Source: Chloroflexota bacterium (lineage in GTDB: Bacteria > Chloroflexota > JAJPGV01). Taken from it: a stretch of DNA of 64,000 nt. The stretch lies in assembly GCA_021325635.1 (NCBI GenBank), contig JAJPGV010000035.1, positions 124,001-188,000 of the forward strand, in the 5' to 3' direction. The notes beneath the pieces were generated by a model. The model did not search any database, was not told the origin of the DNA, and saw only the letters and a program-made list of their open reading frames with translations. The translations under genes and the position numbers were made by a program. Positions 41,369 to 50,078 of this stretch are shown one piece after another. Within the stretch, counting starts at the first letter, position 1. Each line of letters starts with the position of its first letter.

Positions 41369-42691
41369 CTAGAGACCGGCCAGCAACGAGGTTGCGCCAA
41401 GCCGGCGATAGCTGGCGTCGGAGCGCCTCAGCAGCACGACCGTGGAGAGCGCGGCGGTGCCCAGGAGCAGCGTCAGGAAGATCATGCCGTCGATTCCCCA
41501 GGCGTGGGCGAAGGAGCCGCCCGCCGCTCCGCCCGTAACCTCACCGATGCTCAGGAAGACGGAGTACAGACCCATGATGGCGCCCCTGTCCGCCTGGAAG
41601 TCCTCGGTGACGTCGGCCAGGTAGGTCAGCGCGGCGGGAGTGAAGCCGCTTTCGATGCCAACTGCCAGTGCCAGGACCGGCAGGAGCACGAACAGCCAGG
41701 CGGTGCGCTCACCGCCATGATTCAAGGCCAGCAGATCGAAGCACACGATGAACATGCCGCCCAGGGCTATCAGCATGATGGTGGTCTTGTCCGGGACACG
41801 GCTGAACACCGTGGCCCATACGAACGTCCCGACGATGAGCGTAAAGGTGAATAGGCCCAGGATGATGCTGACCTGGTTCCCGGACATCTCGCCGGTCAGC
41901 AACTGGCCGTGCCGGTGGGGTCCCGCGAGCTGGAACACAATGTTGTTGAACCACAGGCCGATCACCGCCGTGACACATACCCAGGCTGGGGCAAAACGAA
42001 GCACGCGCGGGTGGCGGATCACGGCGAAGTAGGACCCGAGCCCGCTCCAGCGCTCGCGCCGGACCTGGTGACCTTCGGCCCATTTCCAGGCAACGACCGC
42101 GCTCAGCACGTAGAACACACCCGCTGCCGGGAACGCTCGCAGGCCGAGCTGCTGCCACAGCACGCCGCCCAAGGCGTATCCGGCGCCGATGCCAACCAGC
42201 GTGGCGATCTCGAAGTAGGCCATGGCGCGGCCGCGCAGATGGTCGTTGCCCGCTTCGGGCGTGAGCGGCTCGGTGTTGTCCCCCAGGAAGCCAAGCGTCG
42301 CGGGCGCCAGCGCGGCGGCGGCCACGCCCTCCAGGCCGCGAGCCAGAAAGAGCACCGCCAGGATCCCTGTGATGGGATAGATCTGGATGGCCAGCAGGCC
42401 CACGAGCGGACCAGCGACAATGAACGCCTTGCGGCCCCAGCGATCGCTCAATGCGCCCATGACCGGCGCTACGAACAGCTCCACCGCATAGCTGCTGCTC
42501 AGCAGCAGCCCGCCGATGATTGCCGTCAGCGGCTGGCCCTGGCTGCCCAGGAAGGCCAGGTAGAAGCCGATGATGACCGCGGCGCACGACTGCCCGCAGC
42601 GCAGGAGGAAGGCCGACCAGATAACGGCTTTGAGCGGCCGGCTCAGGCGCCCAGCGGCGGGGATACGGAACGCGGAGTCGGGAAGAGCCAC
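41369..42691 (-). CDS. MFS transporter
   Basis: The 440-residue protein has 12 hydrophobic helices and the MFS signature GALSDRWGRKAFIVAG between helices 2 and 3. The central loop (ADGHQVRRERW-type basic stretch) and a second-half motif ESGFTPAALTYLADVTEDFQADRGAIMGLYSV are typical of drug or sugar exporters in the DHA group. It converges with the GGDEF gene and starts at GTG. The substrate is unknown. Confidence 0.83.
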   Translation of the reverse strand: MALPDSAFRIPAAGRLSRPLKAVIWSAFLLRCGQSCAAVIIGFYLAFLGSQGQPLTAIIGGLLLSSSYAVELFVAPVMGALSDRWGRKAFIVAGPLVGLLAIQIYPITGILAVLFLARGLEGVAAAALAPATLGFLGDNTEPLTPEAGNDHLRGRAMAYFEIATLVGIGAGYALGGVLWQQLGLRAFPAAGVFYVLSAVVAWKWAEGHQVRRERWSGLGSYFAVIRHPRVLRFAPAWVCVTAVIGLWFNNIVFQLAGPHRHGQLLTGEMSGNQVSIILGLFTFTLIVGTFVWATVFSRVPDKTTIMLIALGGMFIVCFDLLALNHGGERTAWLFVLLPVLALAVGIESGFTPAALTYLADVTEDFQADRGAIMGLYSVFLSIGEVTGGAAGGSFAHAWGIDGMIFLTLLLGTAALSTVVLLRRSDASYRRLGATSLLAGL

Positions 42692-42797
42692 GCGCTAGCG
42701 CTCAGATCCGCACGGATGATTGATGTCGATCCCGATGCACGAACGGGGACAAGACAGCTTCCTGACGCTCATCGGGATCCTGTTAACATCCGGCTCC

Positions 42798-43199
42798 ATG
42801 GATAAGCAGGGCGAGGATCGCGAGCTGCTCGCGGGCATAGCGATCAACGGCCCCTGGCGAGGCTTCGTGGAGGAGGCGCGCAACCCCAAGCGCCATCATT
42901 ACAGCTGGGGTTACAGCCTGAGAGCCGATATTTCGTCGGAAGCTGCCGAAGCTCTCAAGAGCGGCGACCGCAAGCGGCGGATCAAGAACGGCACGAAGGT
43001 GTACCTGGCCTACTGGGATCCGGGCAAGGACGACGTCGCCAACATCTTCCGAGTCGGCTACGTGGACTACATTCGCCGCGACGGCCACTTCATCTCGTTC
43101 GCCTTCCACCTCGACGAGCTGGTGGACTTGAAGGTGCCTATCGAGCGCGACCCATTGCTGCTGCGTTATATCGACCCGGCCGACATCCAGCCCAGCTGA
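42798..43199 (+). CDS. Conserved-looking soluble protein of unknown function
   Basis: The ATG at 42798 is preferred over the track start because TAACAT lies 8 nt before it. The 133-residue product includes GIAINGPWRGFVEEARNPKRHHYSW, NGTKVYLAYWDPGKDDVANIFRVGYVDYIRR and a C-terminal LLLRYIDPADIQPS. It is mixed alpha/beta, with no signal or membrane helix. No family is recognised. It lies just upstream of rpsU on the same strand. Confidence 0.65.
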   Translation: MDKQGEDRELLAGIAINGPWRGFVEEARNPKRHHYSWGYSLRADISSEAAEALKSGDRKRRIKNGTKVYLAYWDPGKDDVANIFRVGYVDYIRRDGHFISFAFHLDELVDLKVPIERDPLLLRYIDPADIQPS

Positions 43200-43247
43200 C
43201 GAGGCGCCCGCCCGCCATCGCGGGAACTATCGGCTACACTAGGGCCC

Positions 43248-43436
43248 ATGAGTGTGGAGATGCGACCCGATGAGTCGCTCGAAAGCCTCTTGAGACGGTT
43301 CAAGCGGGGCGTCTCCGTTGAGGGCATCACCCGCGTCTTCCGAAGCAAGATGAGCTTCTTGTCGAAGGGAGAGAAGCGACGGTTGAAGCGCAAGCGGGCC
43401 GAGCGGCGCCGCAAGCGCCACGCCTACGAGCGCTAG
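43248..43436 (+). CDS. rpsU: Ribosomal protein bS21
   Basis: The 62-residue product has the bS21 pattern: a short acidic start, then LESLLRRFKRGVSVEGITRVFRSKMSF and a strongly basic tail (KGEKRRLKRKRAERRRKRHAYER). bS21 binds the 30S platform near the anti-Shine-Dalgarno and assists initiation. A TACACT lies 7 nt before the ATG and no Shine-Dalgarno is present. An excellent terminator follows 24 nt after the stop. Confidence 0.9.
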   Translation: MSVEMRPDESLESLLRRFKRGVSVEGITRVFRSKMSFLSKGEKRRLKRKRAERRRKRHAYER

Positions 43437-43460
43437 CTAACCCTCTCTCGAGGACATCGA

Positions 43461-43484
43461 GGCTCTCTTCGGAGGGCCTTTTTT
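43461..43484 (+). terminator. Intrinsic terminator between rpsU and valS
   Basis: GGCTCTC-TTCG-GAGGGCC forms a 7-bp stem (one G-U pair) capped by a UUCG tetraloop, followed by TTTTTTG. It is the best factor-independent terminator in the window and separates rpsU from valS. Confidence 0.92.
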
Positions 43485-43515
43485 GTTGTTCGCTGAAAAT
43501 GAGACTGCCGAAGTA

Positions 43516-46203
43516 ATGCCGCCAGACGAGACCGCCTCCATCCCACCGCTCGCCGACCTGAGCCGTCCTTTCGACGCCAGGGCCGTGGAGCAGCGAACCT
43601 ATGCCTTCTGGGAGCGTCAGGGTTACTTCACCCCGGCCATCGACCCGACCAAGCGGCCCTACACCATCATGATCCCGCCGCCGAACGTCACCGGCGCGCT
43701 GCACACCGGCCACGCGTTGACGTTCACCATCGAGGACATCCTGGTGCGCTGGCGGCGCATGAGCGGCGATCCCACCCTGTGGCTGCCCGGCACCGACCAC
43801 GCGGCCATTGCCACCAACTACCTGCTCCAGCAGCAGCTGGCGCGCGAGGGCATCAGCTGGCAGGCGCTCGGGCGCGAAGGCTTCCTGGAGCGGGCCTGGC
43901 AGTGGACCGAGACCTACCACGGCCGAATCGTCGAGCAGATGAAGCGTCTGGGCGTGTCCGTCGACTGGAGCCGTGAGCGCTTCACGCTGGACGAGGGGCT
44001 GTCGCGAGCGGTGCGAACGGTGTTCGTGCGCCTGTTCCAGGAAGGGCTGATCTACCGCGGCGAGTACATGTGCAACTGGTGTCCTGGTTGCCAGACCGTG
44101 ATCAGCGACCTGGAAGTGGTGCATCGCGACGAGACGGGCGAGCTGTGGTACCTGCGTTATCCGCTGGCCGACGACTCCGGCCAGGGTATCGAGGTGGCGA
44201 CGACCAGGCCCGAGACCATGCTGGGTGACACCGCCGTGGCGGTGAACCCGGCCGACCATCGCTATCGAAGCTGGGTGGGCAAGACGCTGCGCTTGCCGCT
44301 GGTCGACCGGCTGATCCCGGTCGTGGCCGACGAGGCGGTGGACCCCGCCTTCGGGACAGGCGCAGTGAAGGTAACGCCCGCGCACGATCCGGCCGACTAC
44401 GAGATTGGCCGCAGGCATGGTCTGGCGGCCATTGAGGTGATGAATCCGGACGGGACCATGAATCATGAGGCCGGCAAGTTCGCCGGGCTGGATCGGTTCG
44501 AGGCCCGCCGCGAGATCGTGGCCGAGCTCGAGCGCGTAGGAGCGCTGCAGCGCACCGAGCCGTACCAGCATTCGGTCGGCCACTGCCAGCGCAGCGACGA
44601 CGTGGTTGAGCCGCGCATCTCGCTGCAGTGGTTCGTGAAAATGAAGCCCCTGGCCCAGCCGGCGCTGCAGGCGGTGCTGGATGGGCGGATCACCATCCTG
44701 CCGGAGCGCTTTACCAAGGTGTACGCGCACTGGCTGGAGGAGATCCGCGACTGGGCCATCTCGCGGCAGATCTGGTGGGGGCATCGAGTGCCGGTGTGGT
44801 ACTGCCAGCGCTGCGATGAGGTGATCGTGCAGGTCGAGCCGCCGCGGCGCTGCCCCAAGTGCGGCGGCGAGGACCTGCTGCAGGATCCGGACACCCTGGA
44901 TACCTGGTTCAGCTCCGGCCTGTGGCCCTTCAGCACACTGGGGTGGCCGGACGACACCGAGGATCTGAAGTACTTCTACCCCACCTCGGTCATGGAAACC
45001 GGCTACGACATCCTGTTCTTCTGGGTGGCCCGCATGATCATGCTGGGGCTGCACTTCATGGGCGAGGTGCCGTTCCGCTACGTGTACCTGCACGGCATGG
45101 TGCGCGACGCCTTCGGCCAGAAGATGAGCAAGACCAAGGGCAACGTGGTGGATCCGCTCGACCTCATGGACGAGTACGGCACCGACGCCCTGCGGCACTC
45201 CATGGTGATTGGCAACTCGCCGGGCAACGACCTGCGGCTGTCGGAGCAGCGAGTGGAGCGCGGGCGTAACTTCGCCAACAAGGTGTGGAACGCCACGCGC
45301 TTCGTCTTGACCTACGAGGCGGACGGCGCAAGGCCGGGCGGCGAGCAGCTCTCGGCTCCCGAGCTGCCGGAGCGATGGATCCGGAGCAGGACAGCGGCGA
45401 CCGTGCTCGAGGTCACGCGCATGCTGGAGCAATTCCAGCTGGGCGAAGCCGCGCGAACCCTGGAGGAGTTCTTCTGGGGCGAGTTTTGCGATTGGTACAT
45501 GGAGATGGTCAAGCCCCGCGTGCTGGGCCTTGCTCCAGCCGGCAGCCCCAAGCGTGAGAGAGGGGCCACGGCGCGGCAGACCCTGCGTGACGTGCTGGCC
45601 GTCAGCGCACGGCTGCTCCATCCCTTCATGCCCTACGTTACGGAGGAGATCTGGCAGCATTTCCGGGCCAGCCGGCCGGAGCTGACGGAGACCATCGCCG
45701 TGGCGCTGTGGCCGCGGACCGACGAAGCGCCGACGACGTGGGCAGATGAGATGGCCGAGCGGGACATGCGCCTCCTGATGGAGGCGATTGTGGCCATCCG
45801 CAATTACCGTTCAGAGAACCGGATCGAGCCGGGCCAGAAGCTCGACGTGGCGCAGGTATCCGGACCGGACGCCGGGGTGCTCATCGAGCAGGCCTACCTT
45901 GTCGAGGCGCTGGCCAACGTGAGTCTTTCCCTGGATGGCGCTTCATCAGGCGGAGTGACGCTGCTGGTGGGATCGCTGCAGCTGCGGGTGATCGCGCCGG
46001 TCGACTCGGAGGCAGAGCAGGCCCGGCTCGACCAGGAGCTCGCGGCCGCTCGCTTGGAATGGGAGCGCGCGGACAAGCAGCTGAGCCAGCCGGGGTTCAA
46101 GGACCGCGCACCGGCGGCGGTGGTGCTGAAGGCCGAAGAGCGGCTGGCCGCTGCCGGAGAGCGCGTGGCCAAGCTCGAGCAGCAGCTGCGGGAGCTGAAG
46201 TGA
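43516..46203 (+). CDS. valS: Valyl-tRNA synthetase
   Basis: The ATG at 43516 is preferred, since the track start lies in the terminator U-run. The 895-residue class I synthetase attaches valine to tRNA-Val. It shows the HIGH-equivalent in PPPNVTGALHTGHAL, an editing domain around EVATTRPETMLGDTAVAV, a zinc-type C4 cluster (CQRCDEV and CPKCGGED), and the KMSKS loop KMSKTKGNV. The C-terminal anticodon-binding part ends in the coiled coil LDQELAAARLEWERADKQLS. Length is normal. ychF follows 52 nt downstream. Confidence 0.97.
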   Translation: MPPDETASIPPLADLSRPFDARAVEQRTYAFWERQGYFTPAIDPTKRPYTIMIPPPNVTGALHTGHALTFTIEDILVRWRRMSGDPTLWLPGTDHAAIATNYLLQQQLAREGISWQALGREGFLERAWQWTETYHGRIVEQMKRLGVSVDWSRERFTLDEGLSRAVRTVFVRLFQEGLIYRGEYMCNWCPGCQTVISDLEVVHRDETGELWYLRYPLADDSGQGIEVATTRPETMLGDTAVAVNPADHRYRSWVGKTLRLPLVDRLIPVVADEAVDPAFGTGAVKVTPAHDPADYEIGRRHGLAAIEVMNPDGTMNHEAGKFAGLDRFEARREIVAELERVGALQRTEPYQHSVGHCQRSDDVVEPRISLQWFVKMKPLAQPALQAVLDGRITILPERFTKVYAHWLEEIRDWAISRQIWWGHRVPVWYCQRCDEVIVQVEPPRRCPKCGGEDLLQDPDTLDTWFSSGLWPFSTLGWPDDTEDLKYFYPTSVMETGYDILFFWVARMIMLGLHFMGEVPFRYVYLHGMVRDAFGQKMSKTKGNVVDPLDLMDEYGTDALRHSMVIGNSPGNDLRLSEQRVERGRNFANKVWNATRFVLTYEADGARPGGEQLSAPELPERWIRSRTAATVLEVTRMLEQFQLGEAARTLEEFFWGEFCDWYMEMVKPRVLGLAPAGSPKRERGATARQTLRDVLAVSARLLHPFMPYVTEEIWQHFRASRPELTETIAVALWPRTDEAPTTWADEMAERDMRLLMEAIVAIRNYRSENRIEPGQKLDVAQVSGPDAGVLIEQAYLVEALANVSLSLDGASSGGVTLLVGSLQLRVIAPVDSEAEQARLDQELAAARLEWERADKQLSQPGFKDRAPAAVVLKAEERLAAAGERVAKLEQQLRELK

Positions 46204-46255
46204 CCCCGCAGCGTTTGACGCCCGATCCCCGACCCCTGGCCTTCGGCCCCCGGCC

Positions 46256-47341
46256 ATGACGCTCTCCGTCGGCATCATGGGGCTGCCCAACTCGGGCAAG
46301 TCGACCCTGTTCAACGCGATCACTCACGCTCACGCGCCCACCGGGACGCACGCGTTTTCGACCACCGACCGAAACATCGCCTCCGTGAACGTTCCCGACG
46401 CGCGGCTGGACAAGCTGGCGGAGATGTTCGATCCCAAGAAGGTCACGCCGACGACGGTGGAGTTCGTGGATATTCCAGGCGTCGTGCGCGGTTCGAGCGA
46501 AGGAGCCGGGCTGGGCAACAAGTTCCTGGGCTACCTGCGCCAATCGGACGTGCTGGCCGAGGTGGTGCGCTGCTTCGACGACGACAACGTGCCGCACCCG
46601 GATGGCAGCATCGATCCGATTCGCGACATGGAGACGGTGCGGCTGGAGCTGGTGCTGGCCGACCTGGCGGTGGTTCAGCGGCGCATGGAGCGTACGCGAT
46701 CTGCCGCCAAGAGCGGCGACAAGAAGTACGTGGCCGAGCTGCAGGTGCTGGAGGAGGTCGCCGCTCGCTTCAACGAAGGCGTGCCCGTACGCGACATGGG
46801 TCTGACCAATGAGCAGCAGGAGCATCTGAGCGAGCTGGACCTGCTGACCTCGAAGCCCGTGTTCTACGTGGCGAACGTCAACGAGGGATCGGGCCCGGAC
46901 GACCCGCGGGCACTGGCCCTGCGCGATGCCGCCGGAGGGGCGGAGGTCATCGCCGTCTCGGCCAAGATCGAGGCTGAGCTGAGCGAGATGGACCCGGAAG
47001 ACGCCAAGGTCTTCGCCGAGGAGCTGGGCATCAAGGAATCAACCCTGGACCAGGTGATTCGCACCGGCTACCGGCTGCTGGACCTGATCACCTTCCTGAC
47101 CGCGGGCGAGCCGGAGGTGCGCGCTTGGACGGTGCGCAAGGGCGCCAAGGCGCCGGAAGCGGCCGGCAAGATTCACAGCGACATCGAGCGTGGCTTCATC
47201 CGCGCCGAAGTCACTCCCTATCCGGAGCTCGTGGCGTCCGGCTCGTTCGCCACTGCCCGTACCAAAGGCGTGCTCAGACTGGAAGGGCGCGAATACGTCG
47301 TGCAGGATGGCGACGTCATCTATTTCCGCTTCAGCGTGTAG
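46256..47341 (+). CDS. ychF: Ribosome-binding ATPase YchF
   Basis: The 361-residue protein is the universally conserved Obg-family nucleotide hydrolase. The P-loop GLPNSGKSTLFNAIT is at the N-terminus, then DIPGVVRGSSEGAGLGNKFL, a helical coiled-coil insert (about 130-210), and NVNEGS in the NKxD position, as in YchF, which prefers ATP. The C-terminal TGS-type domain ends GVLRLEGREYVVQDGDVIYFRFSV. It associates with the ribosome. It is probably cotranscribed with valS. Confidence 0.96.
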   Translation: MTLSVGIMGLPNSGKSTLFNAITHAHAPTGTHAFSTTDRNIASVNVPDARLDKLAEMFDPKKVTPTTVEFVDIPGVVRGSSEGAGLGNKFLGYLRQSDVLAEVVRCFDDDNVPHPDGSIDPIRDMETVRLELVLADLAVVQRRMERTRSAAKSGDKKYVAELQVLEEVAARFNEGVPVRDMGLTNEQQEHLSELDLLTSKPVFYVANVNEGSGPDDPRALALRDAAGGAEVIAVSAKIEAELSEMDPEDAKVFAEELGIKESTLDQVIRTGYRLLDLITFLTAGEPEVRAWTVRKGAKAPEAAGKIHSDIERGFIRAEVTPYPELVASGSFATARTKGVLRLEGREYVVQDGDVIYFRFSV

Positions 47342-47467
47342 GGCGGCCCGCGCATAGCGGGACTGCTACACTTCGGCCCGTCTTCTCGCGCGGAGCAGGC
47401 TGGACCGGGCGTGCGTACTGCCCCTGGCTCGTCGCATCGTGCAATCCCATGGGAAGCGGAGGAAAAT

Positions 47468-48151
47468 GTGCGCGACTACGAGCTTATGATCGTCGTCCGT
47501 CCGGACATCGACGACAGTCAGGTCAAGGGCGCGGCGGAGCGCGTCCAGAGCCTGGTCACACAGCGCGGCGGTGAGATCACCAACGTCCAGCAATGGGGTA
47601 AGCGCCGCCTCGCCTATCGCATCCAGCATCACGCGGAAGGCATGTACTTCGTCTACCGCGTGCGTATGGAGGGTGACGCCGCTGCCGAGATCGAGCACGA
47701 GCTCAACCTCGACGAGCAGGTGCTGCGCTTCATCGTCGTGCACCTCGATGCGGTTCAGCTGGAGGCGGTGAAGAACCCGCCACCACCAATGGCTCCGCGG
47801 CCGGAGCGCCGGCGCGAAGAGCCGGCGGCCGTCCCGGCCGCTGTGGCGGCGCCGGTCGCCGTGGCCGCAGCGCCAGCTGCTCCGGCTGAAGCGCCAGCTG
47901 CCCCGGCTGAAGCGCCAGCTGCCCCGGCTGAAGCGCCAGCTGCGCCGGCTGAGGTGCCGGCCGCCGCCCCGGCCGTCGAGGAAAGCGCCGCTGCGGCAGA
48001 GGCTCCAACCGAGGCTGGAGAAGCCGCCGCAGAGCCGGCGCGGGCGACCCGCCCGCGTGCAGTCAAAGCTGAGGCAGAGGCGGAACCGGCGGCGGGAGAA
48101 GCGCCGGCTGCAACCGAGGGCGAGGCGAGCCCGGAGGCGGCCGCGGAGTAG
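47468..48151 (+). CDS. rpsF: Ribosomal protein bS6 with long Ala/Pro/Glu-rich extension
   Basis: The start is the GTG at 47468 with GGAGGAAAAT before it, replacing the track start. The first ~97 residues are a normal bS6 (RDYELMIVVRPDIDD, GKRRLAYRIQHHAEGMYFVYRV). The remaining ~130 residues are low-complexity Ala/Pro/Glu, including four APAAPAE heptads, and an Ala/Glu-rich end. bS6 pairs with bS18 in the 30S platform. The extension more than doubles the usual length. ssb and rpsR follow in the usual order; rplI is not present. Confidence 0.95.
   Translation: MRDYELMIVVRPDIDDSQVKGAAERVQSLVTQRGGEITNVQQWGKRRLAYRIQHHAEGMYFVYRVRMEGDAAAEIEHELNLDEQVLRFIVVHLDAVQLEAVKNPPPPMAPRPERRREEPAAVPAAVAAPVAVAAAPAAPAEAPAAPAEAPAAPAEAPAAPAEVPAAAPAVEESAAAAEAPTEAGEAAAEPARATRPRAVKAEAEAEPAAGEAPAATEGEASPEAAAE
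47870..47953 (+). repeat. Four tandem 21-bp repeats inside rpsF
   Basis: Units start GCGCCAGCTGC and differ at only a few positions. All are in frame and encode APAAPAE. Length changes in multiples of 21 bp would alter the extension without a frameshift. Confidence 0.95.
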
Positions 48152-48206
48152 CGGCGCCTGAGCCGCTCACCAGCTACAATCGGCCAACGATTTCGATGGG
48201 TTGTAG
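48150..48206 (+). promoter_or_regulatory. Intercistronic hairpin and -10-like box before ssb
   Basis: AGCGGC-GCCTGA-GCCGCT begins at the rpsF stop. TACAAT at 48175 and an outer inverted repeat CTACAA/TTGTAG follow. The region could contain an internal ssb promoter, an attenuator or an RNA site for bS6-bS18. There is no U-run. Confidence 0.3.
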
Positions 48207-48229
48207 AGAATGAATAGGAGGACAGTGAC

Positions 48230-48649
48230 ATGGCCCGTGGATTGAACAAGTGCACGATCATCGGCAATGTAGGTCGCGATCCCGAGATGCGCTACACACC
48301 ACAGGGCACCCCTGTTACCTCGTTCAGCGTCGCCGTTTCGCGGAATGCCAGCACGCGCGAAGGTGGTGATGCTCGCGAAGAGACGGAATGGTTCAACGTC
48401 ACTGCCTGGAACAAGCTGGCCGAGATCTGCAACCAGTTCTTGACCAAGGGGCAGCGAGTGTACATCGAAGGGCGGGTCACCCTGCACACCTGGGACGGAA
48501 ACGACGGCCAAAAGCATGCCCGCCTGGATCTCATAGCCAACGACATGCTCATGCTGACCAACAAAGGCGAGATGGCCAGCGTGGGCGCGGGCGCGGGCCG
48601 CGATGAGCCGTTCGGCGGCGACGTCGAGCCCGACGACATACCCTTCTAG
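48230..48649 (+). CDS. ssb: Single-stranded DNA-binding protein
   Basis: AGGAGG precedes the ATG. The 139-residue product has an OB fold ([54 protein letters not shown]) and the acidic tip DDIPF that recruits repair and replication partners. The linker is short and Gly-rich. It protects single-stranded DNA in replication and repair and supplies substrate to DprA during transformation. Confidence 0.96.
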   Translation: MARGLNKCTIIGNVGRDPEMRYTPQGTPVTSFSVAVSRNASTREGGDAREETEWFNVTAWNKLAEICNQFLTKGQRVYIEGRVTLHTWDGNDGQKHARLDLIANDMLMLTNKGEMASVGAGAGRDEPFGGDVEPDDIPF

Positions 48650-48672
48650 CCCGGGAGTCTGAGAGGAGCACC

Positions 48673-48948
48673 ATGGAACGACGAATGTCGCGCTCTCGCG
48701 CGGAGCGCAAGGAATACGCACAGAAGTATGTGCGCCGCAAGGTCTGCCATTTCTGCGCCGACAAGATCCTGTACATCGACTTCAAAGATGTGGCCCGGTT
48801 GCGCCGCTTCCTGTCCGAGCGCGGCAAGATCGAATCGCGCCGCAAGACCGGCACCTGCGCCCGGCATCAGCGCTCATTGACGACGGCCATCAAGCGTGCC
48901 CGCCACGTAGCGCTGCTGCCGTTCACGGCGGAGCAAGCCCGGGGCTAG
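48673..48948 (+). CDS. rpsR: Ribosomal protein bS18
   Basis: GAGAGGAG precedes the ATG. The 91-residue product has the bS18 core [62 protein letters not shown]. The CHFC pair plus the later Cys/His mark a zinc-type (C+) bS18. It partners with bS6 on the 30S platform. The C-terminus continues only slightly past the core. Confidence 0.96.
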   Translation: MERRMSRSRAERKEYAQKYVRRKVCHFCADKILYIDFKDVARLRRFLSERGKIESRRKTGTCARHQRSLTTAIKRARHVALLPFTAEQARG

Positions 48949-49037
48949 CGAGGTTCGCCTAAGACGGTGGTAGGTCGGTTGGGCTTCACCCGGCGCTCGA
49001 TGATGCGCCCACCCCTCCGCATGCTCAGCGTTCAGGC

Positions 49038-50078
49038 TTGACTAGACCGGCGAGCCCGACCAAGCGCCCCACCGCGCAGGCGGCAGGGCGGCGGACGGCT
49101 GTCCGGCCGGGAGACCGGCGCGATGGCCAGCCGCTGGTCTTCGGTTGGGGGCGCCATCTCACGCGGGCGCAGAAGCAGCGCTACCGCCAGCTGTTTGTCG
49201 TCGCCGCGGGCGCTTTCGTCTTCGTGCTCGTGGCCCTTGTCCTGGGCATCGGCGCGCTGCAGCAGTTCTACTTCAAGCCGCGACTCGCGGTGGCCACGGT
49301 CAACGGCCAGAAGGTCGAGCGGCAGTGGTACGACAAGAACGTGGCTTATCGGCGCTTCGTGCTGCAGCACGAAGGCCAGGACGAGCAGAGCCAGCTCCAG
49401 GGGATCTATACCAATGCCTTTGCCAAGGCAACGGCCACGGCTTCCGCTCAGCCGGCGGCCGCGGAGGCCAGCCCTGCGCCTCAGCCTTCAGCGGCCGCTG
49501 GGGCCGCCTCCGGGACGCCGAGCGCGGCGCCAACGCCTGCCCCGACGCCTACGCTGGCCCCTGAAGATGCGGCCAGAGCCAGCGCGCTCCAGGCGCAGCT
49601 GAGTGATACCAGCACCAAGTTCAGCGGGGTTGAGGAGCAAACGGTTCAGGACCTCATCGATGCGCTGATCATGCGGCAGAACGCAGCCAAGTTGGGTATC
49701 ACGGTCAGCCAGAGCGACGTGAGCGATCAGGGGCAGCAGACGACCGATGAGCTTGGCGGTGAAGATGCCGTCAAAGATCTGTTCACGCAGGCGAACCTGA
49801 AGCAGTCGGACTTCGATCAGATCCAGTACGACCTCGCGCTCCGCACCAAGTTCGAGGAGTATTTTGCCGACCATCCGGACGCGGCGCCGGCAGCCAGTCC
49901 GACGCCTGCGCCCAGCCCGACGCCCGAGGTCAGTGTGGGCGCTGGTCCAGTACCGCCGACGCCCACGGCCTTGCCCACGCCGGAGCCGGCGGTTGGTTCA
50001 GACGAGCTCGATCGCTGGCTGCAGCAGCAGAGGCAGACGGCCAAGATCAGCAGGGCCTCCTTCCCGCTGCCGAGTTGA
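49038..50078 (+). CDS. SurA-N-like membrane protein, no PPIase domain
   Basis: The start is uncertain: the track uses a TTG at 49038. The ~346-residue protein has a basic cytoplasmic N-terminus, one helix near residues 52-74 (LFVVAAGAFVFVLVALVLGIGAL), and an external part. That part splits a SurA/PrsA-like N-terminal domain (ATVNGQKVERQWYDKNVAYRRFVLQ, then VQDLIDALIMRQNAAKLGITVSQSDV) with an Ala/Pro/Thr-rich insert. A second Pro-rich stretch precedes the end. No parvulin catalytic domain follows. It may be a chaperone-like membrane protein. Confidence 0.7.
   Translation: MTRPASPTKRPTAQAAGRRTAVRPGDRRDGQPLVFGWGRHLTRAQKQRYRQLFVVAAGAFVFVLVALVLGIGALQQFYFKPRLAVATVNGQKVERQWYDKNVAYRRFVLQHEGQDEQSQLQGIYTNAFAKATATASAQPAAAEASPAPQPSAAAGAASGTPSAAPTPAPTPTLAPEDAARASALQAQLSDTSTKFSGVEEQTVQDLIDALIMRQNAAKLGITVSQSDVSDQGQQTTDELGGEDAVKDLFTQANLKQSDFDQIQYDLALRTKFEEYFADHPDAAPAASPTPAPSPTPEVSVGAGPVPPTPTALPTPEPAVGSDELDRWLQQQRQTAKISRASFPLPS

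Noticed and set aside
43327-45660. 777-codon minus-strand ORF
   Set aside because: It is the antisense shadow of valS, which has full synthetase motifs; long antisense ORFs are expected at this GC content.
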